Shown in pieces: positions 26,901 through 39,143 of a DNA stretch of 64,000 nucleotides. A program made the position numbers and the translations under genes. Source of the DNA: Sipunculus nudus (Eukaryota; Annelida; Sipuncula; Golfingiida; Sipunculidae); the NCBI GenBank assembly GCA_026874595.1, contig CM049321.1, positions 22,332,979 through 22,396,978 on the forward strand, in the 5' to 3' direction. The notes below the pieces were generated by a model that ran no database searches, was not told the origin of the DNA, and saw only the letters and a program-made list of their open reading frames with translations. Within the stretch, counting starts at the first letter, position 1; each line of letters opens with the position of its first letter.

Positions 26901-29900
26901 ATGTGTATGTAGATGTAAGAAGTGGATTTAATGTGTATGTAGATGCATGTAGTTTAGGTAATGTGTATGTAGATGTATGTAGTGTAGGTAACGTGTATGT
27001 AGATGTATGTAGTGTAGGTATGTGTATTTAGATGTATGTAGTGGAGGTAATGTGTATGTAGATGTAAGAAGTGGAGTTAATGTGTATGTAGATGCATGTA
27101 GTGTAGGTAATATGTATGTAGATGTATGTGGTGTAGGTAATGTGTATGTAGATGTATTTAGTGGAGGTAATGTGTATGTAGATGTAAGAAGTGGAGTTAA
27201 TGTGTAGGTCGATGCATGTAGTGTAGGTAATGTGTATATAGGGGTATGTAGTGTAGGTAATGTGTATGTAGGTGTATGTAGTGTAGGTAATGTGTATGTA
27301 GGTGTATGTAGTGAAAGTAATGTGTATGTAGGTGTATGTAGTGTAGGTAATGTGTATGTAGGTGTATGTAGTGTAGGTAATGTGTATGTAGGTGTATGTA
27401 GTGTAGGTAATGTGTATGTAGGTGTATGTAGTGTAGGTAATGTGTATGTAGGTGTATGTAGTGTAGGTAATGTGTATGTAGGTGTATGTAGTGGAGGTAA
27501 TGTGTATGTAGGTGTATGTAGTGGAGGTAATGTGTATGTTGATGTATGTAGTGGAGGTAATGTGTATGTAGATGTAAGTAGTGGAGGTAATGTGTATGTA
27601 GATGTATGTAGTGTAGGTAACGTGTATGTAGATGTATGTAGTGGAGGTAATGTGTATGTAGGTGTATGTAGTGGAGGTAATGTATATGTAGATGATTGTA
27701 GTGGAGGTAATGTGTATGTAGGTGAATGTAGTGGAGGTAATGTGTATGTAGATGTATGTAGTGTAGGTAATGTGTATGTAGATGTATGTAGTGGAGGTAA
27801 TGGGTATGCAGATATATGTAGTGGAGGTTATGTGTATGTAGGTGTATGTAGTGGAGGTAATGTATATGTAGATGCATGTAGTGGAGGTAATGTGTATGTA
27901 GGTGTATGTAGTGTAGGTAATGTGTATGTAGTGGAGGTAATGTGTATGTAGATGTAAGTAGTGGAGGTAATGTGTATGTAGATGTATGTAGTGTAGGTAA
28001 CGTGTATGTAGATGTATGTAGTGGAGGTAATGTGTATGTAGGTGTATGTAGTGGAGGTAATGTATATGTAGATGCATGTAGTGGAGGTAATGTGTATGTA
28101 GGTGTATGTAGTGTAGGTAATGTGTATGTAGGTGTATGTAGTGTAGGTAATGTGTATGTAGGTGTATGTAGTGAAAGTAATGTGTATGTAGGTGTATGTA
28201 GTGTAGGTAATGTGTATGTAGGTGTATGTAGTGTAGGTAATGTGTATGTAGGTGTATATAGTGGAGGTAATGTGTATGTAGGTGTATGTAAAGGAGGTAA
28301 TGTGTATGTAGAGGCATATAGTGGAGGTAATGTGAATGTAGATGTAAGTAGTGTAGGTAATATGTATGTAGGTGTATGTAGTGGAGGTAATGTGTATGTA
28401 GATGTAAGTAATGGAGGTAACGTGTATGTAGATGTTAGTAGTGTAGGTAACGTGTATGGAGATATATGTAGTGTAGGTAATGTGTATGTAGATGTATGTA
28501 GTGGAGGTAATGTGTATGTAGATGTAAGTAGTGGAGGTAACGTGTATGTAGATGTATGTAGTGTAGGTAATGTGTATGTAGATGTAAGAAGTGGATTTAA
28601 TGTGTATGTAGATGCATGTAGTGTAGGTAATGTGTATGTAGATGTATGTAGTGTAGGTAACGTGTATGTAGATGTATGTAGTGTAGGTATGTGTATTTAG
28701 ATGTATGTAGTGGAGGTAATGTGTATGTAGATGTAAGAAGTGGAGTTAATGTGTATGTAGATGCATGTAGTGTAGGTAATATGTATGTAGATGTATGTGG
28801 TGTAGGTAATGTGTATGTAGATGTATTTAGTGGAGGTAATGTGTATGTAGATGTAAGAAGTGGAGTTAATGTGTAGGTCGATGCATGTAGTGTAGGTAAT
28901 GTGTATATAGGGGTATGTAGTGTAGGTAATGTGTATGTAGGTGTATGTAGTGTAGGTAATGTGTATGTAGGTGTATGTAGTGAAAGTAATGTGTATGTAG
29001 GTGTATGTAGTGTAGGTAATGTGTATGTAGGTGTATGTAGTGTAGGTAATGTGTATGTAGGTGTATGTAGTGGAGGTAATGTATATGTAGGTGTATGTAA
29101 TGGAGGTAATGTGTATGTAGAGGCATATAGTGGAGGTAATGTGAATGTAGATGTAAGTAGTGTAGGTAATATGTATGTAGGTGTATGTAGTGGAGGTAAT
29201 GTGTATGTAAATGTAAGTAATGGAGGTAACGTGTATGTAGATGTAAGTAGTGTAGGTAACGTGTATGGAGATATATGTAGTGTAGGTAATGTGTATGTAG
29301 ATGTATGTAGTGGAGGTAATGTGTATGTAGATGTAAGTAGTGGAGGTAACGTGTATGTAGATGTATGTAGTGTAGGTAATGTGTATGTAGATGTAAGAAG
29401 TGGATTTAATGTGTATGTAGATGCATGTAGTGTAGGTAATGTGTATGTAGATGTATGTAGTGTAGGTAACGTGTATGTAGATGTATGTAGTGTAGGTATG
29501 TGTATTTAGATGTATGTAGTGGAGGTAATGTGTATGTAGATGTAAGAAGTGGAGTTAATGTGTATGTAGATGCATGTAGTGTAGGTAATATGTATGTAGA
29601 TGTATGTGGTGTAGGTAATGTGTATGTAGATGTATTTAGTGGAGGTAATGTGTATGTAGATGTAAGAAGTGGAGTTAATGTGTAGGTCGATACATGTAGT
29701 GTAGGTAATGTGTATATAGGGGTATGTAGTGTAGGTAATGTGTATGTAGATGTATGTAGTGGAGGTAACGTGTATGTAGATGTATGTAGTGTAGGTAATG
29801 TGTATGTGGATGCATGTAGTGGAGGTAATGTGTATGTAGATGTATGTAGTGTAAGTAACGTGTATGTAGATGTATGTAGTGTAGGTAATGTTTATGTAGA

Positions 29901-32900
29901 TGTATGTAGTGTAGGTAATGTGTATGTAGATTTATGTAGTGTAGGTAATGGATATGTAGATGTATGTAGTGGAGTTAATGTGTATGTAGATGTAAGAAGT
30001 GGATTAAATGTGTATGTAGATGCATGTAGTGTAGGTAATGTGTATGTAGATGTATGTAGTGTAGGTAACGTGTATGTAGATGTATGTAGTGTAGGTAATG
30101 TGTATGTAGATGTATGTAGTGGAGGTAATGTGTATGTAGATGTAAGAAGTGGAGTTAATGTGTATGTAGATGCATGTAGTGTAGGTAATGTGTATGTAGA
30201 TTTATGTAGTGTAGGTAACGTGTATGTAGATGAATGTAGTGTAGGTAATGTGTATGTAGATGCATGTAGTGGGGGTAATGTGTATGTAGATGTAAGAAGT
30301 TGAGTTAATGTGTATGTAGATGCATGTAGTGAAGGTAATGTGTATGTAGATGCATGTAGTGTAGGTAATATGTACGTAGATGTATGTAGCGTAGGTAATG
30401 TATATGTAGATGTATGTAGTGTAGGTAATGTGTATGTAGGTGTATGTAGTGGAGGTAATGTGTATGTAGGTGTATGTAGTGGAGGTAATGTGTATGTTGA
30501 TGTATGTAGTGGAGGTAATGTGTATGTAGATGTAAGTAGTGGAGGTAATGTGTATGTAGATGTATGTAGTGTAGGTAACGTGTATGTAGATGTATGTAGT
30601 GGAGGTAATGTGTATGTAGGTGTATGTAGTGGAGGTAATGTATATGTAGATGATTGTAGTGGAGGTAATGTGTATGTAGGTGTATGTAGTGGAGGTAATG
30701 TGTATGTAGATGTATGTAGTGTAGGTAATGTGTATGTAGATGTATGTAGTAGAGGTAATGGGTATGTAGATATATGTAGTGGAGGTTATGTGTATGTAGG
30801 TGTATGTAGTGGAGGTAATGTATATGTAGATGCATGTAGTGGAGGTAATGTGTATGTAGGTGTATGTAGTGTAGGTAATGTGTATGTAGTGGAGGTAATG
30901 TGTATGTAGATGTAAGTAGTGGAGGTAATGTGTATGTAGATGTATGTAGTGTAGGTAACGTGTATGTAGATGTATGTAGTCGAGGTAATGTGTATGTAGG
31001 TGTATGTAGTGGAGGTAATGTATATGTAGATGCATGTAGTGGAGGTAATGTGTATGTAGGTGTATGTAGTGTAGGTAATGTGTATGTAGGTGTATGTAGT
31101 GTAGGTAATGTGTATGTAGGTGTATGTAGTGAAAGTAATGTGTATGTAGGTGTATGTAGTGTAGGTAATGTGTATGTAGGTGTATGTAGTGTAGGTAATG
31201 TGTATGTAGGTGTATGTAGTGGAGGTAATGTGTATGTAGGTGTATGTAATGGAGGTAATGTGTATGTAGAGGCATATAGTGGAGGTAATGTGAATGTAGA
31301 TGTAAGTAGTGTAGGTAATATGTATGTAGGTGTATGTAGTGGAGGTAATGTGTATGTAGATGTAAGTAATGGAGGTAACGTGTATGTAGATGTAAGTAGT
31401 GTAGGTAACGTGTATGTAGATATATGTAGTGTAGGTAATGTGTATGTAGATGTATGTAGTGGAGGTAATGTGTATGTAGATGTAAGTAGTGGAGGTAACG
31501 TGTATGTAGATGTATGTAGTGTAGGTAATGTGTATGTAGATGTAAGAAGTGGATTTAATGTGTATGTAGATGCATGTAGTGTAGGTAATGTGTATGTAGA
31601 TGTATGTAGTGTAGGTAACGTGTATGTAGATGTATGTAGTGTAGGTATGTGTATTTAGATGTATGTAGTGGAGGTAATGTGTATGTAGATGTAAGAAGTG
31701 GAGTTAATGTGTATGTAGATGCATGTAGTGTAGGTAATATGTATGTAGATGTATGTAGTGTAGGTAATGTGTATGTAGATGTATGTAGTGGAGGTAATGT
31801 GTATGTAGATGTAAGAAGTGGAGTTAATGTGTAGGTAGATGCATGTAGTGTAGGTAATGTGTATATAGGGGTATGTAGTGTAGGTAATGTGTATGTAGAT
31901 GTATGTAGTGGAGGTAACGTGTATGTAGATGTATGTAGTGTAGGTAATGTGTATGTGGATGCATGTAGTGGAGGTAATGTGTATGTAGATGTATGTAGTG
32001 TAGGTAACGTGTATGTAGATGTATGTAATGTAGGTAATGTTTATGTAGATGTATGTAGTGTAGGTAATGTGTATGTAGATTTATGTAGTGTAGGTAATGG
32101 ATATGTAGATGTATGTAGTGGAGTTAATGTGTATGTAGATGTAAGAAGTGGATTAAATGTGTATGTAGATGCATGTAGTGTAGGTAATGTGTATGTAGAT
32201 GTATGTAGTGTAGGTAACGTGTATGTAGATGTATGTAGTGTAGGTAATGTGTATGTAGATGTATGTAGTGGAGGTAATGTGTATGTAGATGTAAGAAGTG
32301 GAGTTAATGTGTATGTAGATGCATGTAGTGTAGGTAATGTGTATGTAGATTTATGTAGTGTAGGTAACGTGTATGTAGATGAATGTAGTGTAGGTAATGT
32401 GTATGTAGATGCATGTAGTGGGGGTAATGTGTATGTAGATGTAAGAAGTTGAGTTAATGTGTATGTAGATGCATGTAGTGTAGGTAATGTGTATGTAGAT
32501 GCATGTAGTGTAGGTAATATGTATGTAGATGTATGTAGCGTAGGTAATGCATATGTAGATGTATGTAGTGTAGGTAATGTGTATGTAGGTGTATGTAGTG
32601 TAGGTAATGTGTATGTAGATGCATGTAGTGTAGGTAATGTGTATGTAGATGCATGTAGTGGAGGTAATGTGTATGCAGATGCATGTAGTGTTGATAATGT
32701 GTATATAGGGGTATGTAGTGTAGGTAATGTGTACATAGATGTTTGTAGTGGAGGTAATGTGTATGTAGATGTATGTAGTGGAGGTAATGTGTATGTAGAT
32801 GCATGTAGTGGAGGTACAGTGTATGTAGGTGCATGTAGTATAAGTTATGTGTATGTAGGTGCATGTAGTGTAGGTTAAGTGTGTGTAGGTGCATGTAGTA

Positions 32901-32972
32901 AAGGTAATGTGTATGTATATGCATGTAGTGGAGGTAAAGTGTATGTAAGTGCATGTAATGTAGGTAATGTGT

Positions 32973-33248
32973 ATATACACAATATTAGATGCTTGGATAA
33001 CTACGAACGTTTTAAGTCGGATCTGAAGACATTCTATTTTAAAACTATATCTGAATTAAGAGATATATCAATGCCATGCCATGTTTTACCGGTCATATAT
33101 TAAGTGAGTTTATGTTTTAATATCAAAGTCTGTTGTATAACCAGCACAGTAGAGATCTTTTTATAATGAATAGCGCTATATAAAAAAGAATTTATCTATC
33201 TATCTATCTCGACAAGTAATAACTGTGGTTCCTTGTGGGTATGGGTGC
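32973..33248 (+). mobile_element. LINE 3'-end spacer 5 in the array
   Basis: Same spacer, 9,344 bp after spacer 4. It closes the longest module of the array. Confidence 0.7.
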
Positions 33249-33955
33249 TAGTGTAGGTAATGTATATGTAGATGTATGTAGTGTAGGTAATGTGTATGTG
33301 GATGTATGTAGTGGAGGTAATGTGTATGTGGATGTATGTAGTGGAGGTAATGTGTATGTAGGTGTATGTAGTGTAGGTAATGTGTATGTAGATGTATGTA
33401 GTGTAGGTAATGTGTATGTGGATGTATGTAGTGGAGGTAATGTGTATGTAGATGTTTGTAGTGTAGGTAATGTGTATGTAGGTGTATGTAGTGTAGGTAA
33501 TGTGTATGTAGTTGTATGTAGTGTAGGTAATGTGTATGTAGGTGTATGTAGTGTAGGTAATGTGTATGTAGATGTATGTAGTGGAGGTAATGTGTATGTA
33601 GATGTATGTAGTGGAGGTAATGTGTATGTAGATGTATGTAGTGGAGGTAATGTGTATGCAGATGCATGTAGTGTTGATAATGTGTATATAGGGGTATGTA
33701 GTGTAGGTAATGTGTACATAGATGTTTGTAGTGGAGGTAATGTGTATGTAGATGTATGTAGTGGAGGTAATGTGTATGTAGATGCATGTAGTGGAGGTAC
33801 AGTGTATGTAGGTGCATGTAGTATAAGTTATGTGTATGTAGGTGCATGTAGTGTAGGTTAAGTGTGTGTAGGTGCATGTAGTAAAGGTAATGTGTATGTA
33901 TATGCATGTAGTGGAGGTAAAGTGTATGTAAGTGCATGTAATGTAGGTAATGTGT

Positions 33956-34231
33956 ATATACACAATATTAGATGCTTGGATAACTACGAACGTTTTAAGT
34001 CGGATCTGAAGACATTCTATTTTAAAACTATATCTGAATTAAGAGATATATCAATGCCATGCCATGTTTTACCGGTCATATATTAAGTGAGTTTATGTTT
34101 TAATATCAAAGTCTGTTGTATAACCAGCACAGTAGAGATCTTTTTATAATGAATAGCGCTATATAAAAAAGAATTTATCTATCTATCTATCTCGACAAGT
34201 AATAACTGTGGTTCCTTGTGGGTATGGGTGC
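33956..34231 (+). mobile_element. LINE 3'-end spacer 6, last in the array
   Basis: Same spacer, 983 bp after spacer 5. After the shared junction GGGTATGGGTGC it does not return to satellite but goes into a poly-G tract, so it forms the right edge of the array. Confidence 0.7.
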
Positions 34232-34274
34232 GGGTGGCGGGGGGGGGGGGGGGGGGAGGGTCGGGGGGGGGGGG
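34232..34274. repeat. Poly-G tract at the right edge of the array
   Basis: Long G runs broken by single A, TC and C bases. Several consecutive runs of three or more Gs could form a G-quadruplex on the plus strand. Its exact position at the array edge makes an assembly or consensus artefact a real possibility. Confidence 0.8.
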
Positions 34275-35782
34275 TACAAGCCCCAAAGCTTCCCCTCTGG
34301 ATAGATGGATAGCCACTGTATAGGACGGTCAAAGTAATACTTTAATTTCAATGCTTTCAATATGCATTCACTTTACTTTTTCCTTTATGATGTTGTTTTT
34401 ATCCGTAAATGATAAAGAAACGGGAGGGACAGTAAACACTAACCAGTTACAGCACTAACAACTACGCTGCTTATCCATATCCACTTGAATGTCTTGACAC
34501 AACCTATGCAGGGACTGGTGATAAAACAAGTACTGGGGTACTCCTTGTCCAGGTCTGCACAGGCTTGACGGTAGACCCATTTCAGCAAAACTCGCAGCCT
34601 TGATTTTGAAACCAATTGTTTTATTGCTGTGGCCCGCACTTCTCCGTAGGGAACTACATAAAATGGCCAGTTCCTGTTTTTGCTTTAATTAAATACGAAA
34701 ACAATCATTGCATGATCCCTGGCTTTAAACTGTACTCTTCTCAAATTGTATTTTGTTCAGTACAATGAAAAGGAAATACGAGTTACACATATTCGTTGAA
34801 CTGAATACCGAGTTTTATAATATTCTACCGACTAGAATATTCCATTCTTCTCTCTGAGACCATATGCGATCAATAATTAGAAAGCCTTTACATGGGCTTG
34901 CGTTCGATCCCTGACCTCTGTCTTAGTCAAGAAACATGAAACACTTGAATCCTGAAACACATAAATGAACGTGATATTTACTTTACTTGAATTACTCTTA
35001 TTCAGTGTATTTTGCAACATGGGGTCTCGCCTGATATGAGACTTAACATCAGTATTTTGATAATATAAAATAAATTAGAAATATATTTTTGGGTATGATT
35101 AAGGCTAACAGTCTTGTAACGTCACACCAAACCTTGCATGCACAAAATACTTCAAGTGATCGTGAACTTTCCAGTGTATTTTATATCCAACTACAGTTAA
35201 TATACGAGTATTGTATTCATAATCAAACATATTATTCAGGTTTATTGAATAAACCTAACAATGATATGCATCCTGACTTGCAAGTAGATTATGCTATTTA
35301 CTGACCTGTTCATGTACACCACGTACAAGAGTACAATTTAAAACGATGCTCATCAACGGTATATTTCTTTACTACACAAGGGGGCATGATAAGTAAAGTA
35401 GCAGACAGCACTAACTAGCCATGTCTTTGGCTGCTCTGCTTCGTCTCTCTGTTAACATTAAATAAAAAAAGGTAATAATGATAATAATAAAAATAATAAC
35501 AATAACCTTATCAATAATTATAATATTTATAATGACATTAAAACTAATAATAATAATGATAATTATTATTATTTATATGATAATAATTGTGTTTAAGATC
35601 AATTAACGATACAACGTGATTCAACTTAAAATAAATAAATAAATAAAAGCAAGAACCTTTCTTCATATTCATAACTTTAATCAGAGGCATATCATGTATG
35701 TTGACTTAACAACATAAATTTAATGTTAGGGACTACTAGACTATTTTCTTAACTGTACTTCATGTTTTCACTGGGTATATAC

Positions 35783-35783
<1 letters not shown>
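34275..35783. other. Non-coding DNA, including an AAT-rich stretch
   Basis: No supported gene. A minus-strand frame at 34439-34639 is open and ends hydrophobic (WIWISSVVVSAVTG) but has no recognised domain or good splice sites. Bases 35460-35650 are an imperfect AAT/ATA low-complexity stretch. Confidence 0.45.
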
Positions 35784-35850
<67 letters not shown>

Positions 35851-35876
35851 GGATAGAGAGAGATAGAGAGACAGAC
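35784..35876. repeat. (TA)n-(GA)n compound microsatellite
   Basis: About 50 bp of TA passes directly into imperfect GA/GATA repeats ending near 35876. Confidence 0.93.
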
Positions 35877-35981
35877 ATAGACATGCAGGGGCAGAGGGGT
35901 CGGGTCGAATTGACCACATTTATTCACCTACTATTGAGGATTTGATTCAAGTATACACATACATACGCGGCATTTCGGGTA

Positions 35982-36119
<138 letters not shown>

Positions 36120-36165
36120 TCAAACTGTCCATATTTAAATACCCATTATTCCGGTACGCTTAACC

Positions 36166-36240
36166 CCTTTGTGTAGCTCAGTTGCTGGAGCAAACGACCG
36201 TCAATCGGAAGTTCATGGGTTTGACTGCAACCGGCAGCTT
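36166..36240 (+). mobile_element. tRNA-derived SINE head or tRNA pseudogene
   Basis: Contains an A-box-like TAGCTCAGTTGCTGGAGC and, about 30 bp on, a degenerate B-box-like GGGTTTGACTGC. This is the arrangement of an internal Pol III promoter in a tRNA. The acceptor stem cannot be paired convincingly, so a functional tRNA is unlikely. A tRNA-related SINE 5' region or a decayed tRNA copy fits better. Confidence 0.45.
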
Positions 36241-36734
36241 TCCGATCTTTCTGTGTATTCATGTCCATTACAACGAACCAACATGGCTTTTCCTACGTCT
36301 CTCTACATGTAATATATGCAGCACCAGTACATAAGGCCGCCAGTTCTCCCTGCTGCAAGGAAAGTTCCAAAGTTCGACACATGTCTTGGACTAGCGACAG
36401 CTTGTCACCCCAAACGTCGATTTTAGATGAACTGAAGACGATGGGGTGACAGTACAAGCTATTGGGTTCGCATCAATTCTAGTATGTGCAGATGTGCACG
36501 CCATTTCTGACACTACTTTTTCATTTTCATCCACTTCTCGAACTGTCATTTTCCTGAGTTAAGACAAAAAGTGACGTTATTCTGTTGGGGAAAATAATAA
36601 TTATTACATCCACGGTTGACTTACGTGTAAACGTGCAGCAGTTTTTAATTCCGAGGCTGGTTTTGCTCGAAAAACTCGTCTCCACGTCTGTCAGCGGGAG
36701 AATCATAATTTCCGGTAGGGGATTTCCAAACGGC

Positions 36735-38327
36735 TATGTGTAAAACTCGGAAGTCCGAAGTCGGAAGCAAGGACTTTTTTTAAAGCAATGATCGAAGCAT
36801 AATTAAAATGCTACTACATCAATGGAAAGTACCTTTTTATTTTTATTGATAGAATAAGGTCTTTTTTATCATCATGTAAAATAATCAAAGTTATCCACCC
36901 GAAGTTAATGACTATTTTTTGCTCGGAAATGCCCGGTTATGGTCCAAATGTGTAAAACTCGGAAGCCAGTAATGGCAAATGCACTGGTCATCATATCGTC
37001 AGCAAACGTGTCAAGCATTTTCAATTTCTTCAGTATCATGTATTTTTCATAAATTCAATCTGTTTTGTAACATTCATGATGCTGTTTTTTTAATGATATA
37101 TTATATTGATATTTTATTTCATTTTGTAAAACAAGATTATTTTAACTCATCAATATTTTACGCTGTTACCGCATTTTATGTTGATGGAAACATGAAAAAA
37201 ATAAAGGTTTTGATAATATTTTATACATGTGCCCCTATAAAAATCACCCTGATAATATCATAGAGACTTAAACAGAAAATTTGACAGAACCAAAAAACCG
37301 TCCAGTTAATGTTTTTACAAGTTGTTTCGAACAAAATATTTTATTTTTAATGTATAAATTGAAAAACATTTTCCTCTTCCATTGACCAAAAAAAAAATTC
37401 ATCAGTATTATGAATCTCTTAGACTCTTATCTATTATGTAATACTTTTTATGCCAAATTATATTTTACATTTCATGGTCCGGTTGCATTTATATATATAT
37501 ATTATATAAACAAAATTGTAATTTCTTATCGAGATCCTTGTAATCGTACAGTAATATGAAGTTGAAGGGTGCACATTCTGGTTATATGCCCTTATCATGC
37601 AATCATTTGCAAACATACTTTAATATATTAATAAATATCCATATATTTGAAGTTGAAATGTGATGTTGAAACATCAGGAGTGAAATTAATATAATATAAA
37701 TATCGAGATTGATAAAGTTTGAAAGAAAGAGTCAAAAACTTGAAAAAGAATTAATTTTAGTTTTAAAAAAATATTTGCTTAAATTTGTAAATCGATCAGA
37801 TTATATAATAATACATGTATTAGTATGTTATATATTATCTGGACTTTTGTATCCCTTTTCTAAGATATAAATGTAACATTTTTTTTAAATATTGTTGAAC
37901 TCTAACATATTGAAAGACATTTCGTTTTTGCATATGATACATGTATGTTTGTTCCAGCGATGACCTTCTGGGATATATTGAATTTTCATATTTGTTCAAC
38001 GTATGGAAAATATATTACTATATTTTATTTTGAATGACATCGTAATTTATAACTGTATTTTTAATGCCGTACAAGGGTTAATTATACCATATTAATTATG
38101 CAGTGGTGCATCCATAGAGGGCGCAAGCCCGTTCAGACGTAATATCTCTTAATTTTCATTTCTTTTCCAGATTACTTTTTTATTCCCTAGCAATTTCATT
38201 ATTATATTTATTACTTTCCAATTCATAAATTGGTGATTTACTCCACTGAGAGAGCATACAAATATGTACTAGTATAATGAGATAGGAAGTATTTCCGTTA
38301 TCACACTTTACTCGATAATAACACCGA

Positions 38328-38378
<51 letters not shown>

Positions 38379-38797
38379 TATATATTAAATTTACAAATAA
38401 AAAAATAAGAACTTATAGTTTTCCAATTATGTGTCATGTATTGCATCATACACTCATTATAAGCAGAATCATGCATAAGCAATTTTAATATATGCATGCA
38501 ACTATAATTATAATGAAACTGCATTTTGTGCACAGTGCGTCTCTGTGACTTCCGAGTTATACACATTGGATAACATCCAAGCACTTCTGACTGACTTCCG
38601 AGATGGCTTCCGAGCACAAAATCTTCCATAACGTTCAGATTAAACAATGGATAACAATTATTCTTCACAGAATGATAAAAAAATATCTTATTCTATCGGG
38701 GAAAAAACAAAACGGTATTGAAGCGTTAGAATTTTGTATATGCTTTAAACTGCTTTCGTTGGTTTCCGGCTTCCGGCTTCCGACTTCCAAGTTTACA
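36735..38797. mobile_element. ~2 kb element bounded by inverted repeats
   Basis: The left end has TGTAAAACTCGGAAG followed by TCCGAAGTCGGAAGC. The right end (about 38766-38797) reads as the reverse complement with few mismatches. An inner pair, GTGTAAAACTCGGAAGCC near 36950 and GACTTCCGAGTTATACAC near 38549, repeats the motif inverted again. The interior is very AT-rich with no transposase frame and contains a (TA)n tract at 38331-38376. It is probably a non-autonomous DNA transposon or foldback element. Target-site duplications are not clear. Confidence 0.5.
38331..38376. repeat. (TA)n microsatellite
   Basis: About 45 bp of TA dinucleotides inside the inverted-repeat element. Confidence 0.93.
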
Positions 38798-39143
38798 TAC
38801 ACGACCGCGCCATGACACATTTAGTTTTGAATGAGAAGTACCGCTTCACGTGAATCGGTGCCACAGTGATGAAAGGAGGTAATAATTGTAATTATTTTTG
38901 TGTAACAACATTTTTTCTTCGATATTTAGCACATATAATACGACTATATAAGCCTGTGATGCCAAATAATACCAGACAGCAAATATTTTGATCCGACCCT
39001 TAGAATGGGCGTTCTGTTGTGACTGCCATCATGACTCCAGGCCCTATCAGTTTTTTTTTCCGAAGGCCTGAGTGTCATGTTGTCATGGCTAGTCTTGGAC
39101 CACTCTGAAATCACTCATGTGACGACACTCACATTAGTTAAAC

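Larger units (their letters stand above)
5995..34231 (+). repeat. Giant 30-bp minisatellite array with LINE-tail spacers
   Basis: About 28.2 kb of tandem repeat. The monomer is 30 bp, built of three related decamers: GTGTATGTAG, then ATGTATGTAG (or GTGTATGTAG / ATGCATGTAG), then TGTAGGTAAT (or TGGAGGTAAT). The plus strand is G/T rich and almost free of C. Excluding spacers there are roughly 880 monomers. The left edge (6.0-8.1 kb) is most diverged, with AAAGTG, ACAGTG and TTGTAT variants; the core is homogeneous. Some units gain or lose one decamer (20- or 40-bp units, for example near 9361, 10202, 12221 and 13870), and 29-bp units occur near 11150. Because 30 is divisible by 3, several frames on both strands stay open for up to about 820 codons, reading as decapeptide repeats (VGNVYVDVCS on +, HLHTHYLHYI on -). 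No start context, splice structure or non-repeat domain supports translation. Confidence 0.97.

Noticed and set aside
5995-34231. CRISPR-like array
   Set aside because: Repeats are contiguous without unique spacers of constant length, in an animal-type genome.
34439-34639. Minus-strand frame with hydrophobic C-terminus
   Set aside because: No recognisable family, weak acceptor context, and length within chance expectation.
34880-34915. tRNA-like B box (GCGTTCGATCCC)
   Set aside because: No accompanying A box or cloverleaf; possibly SINE debris.
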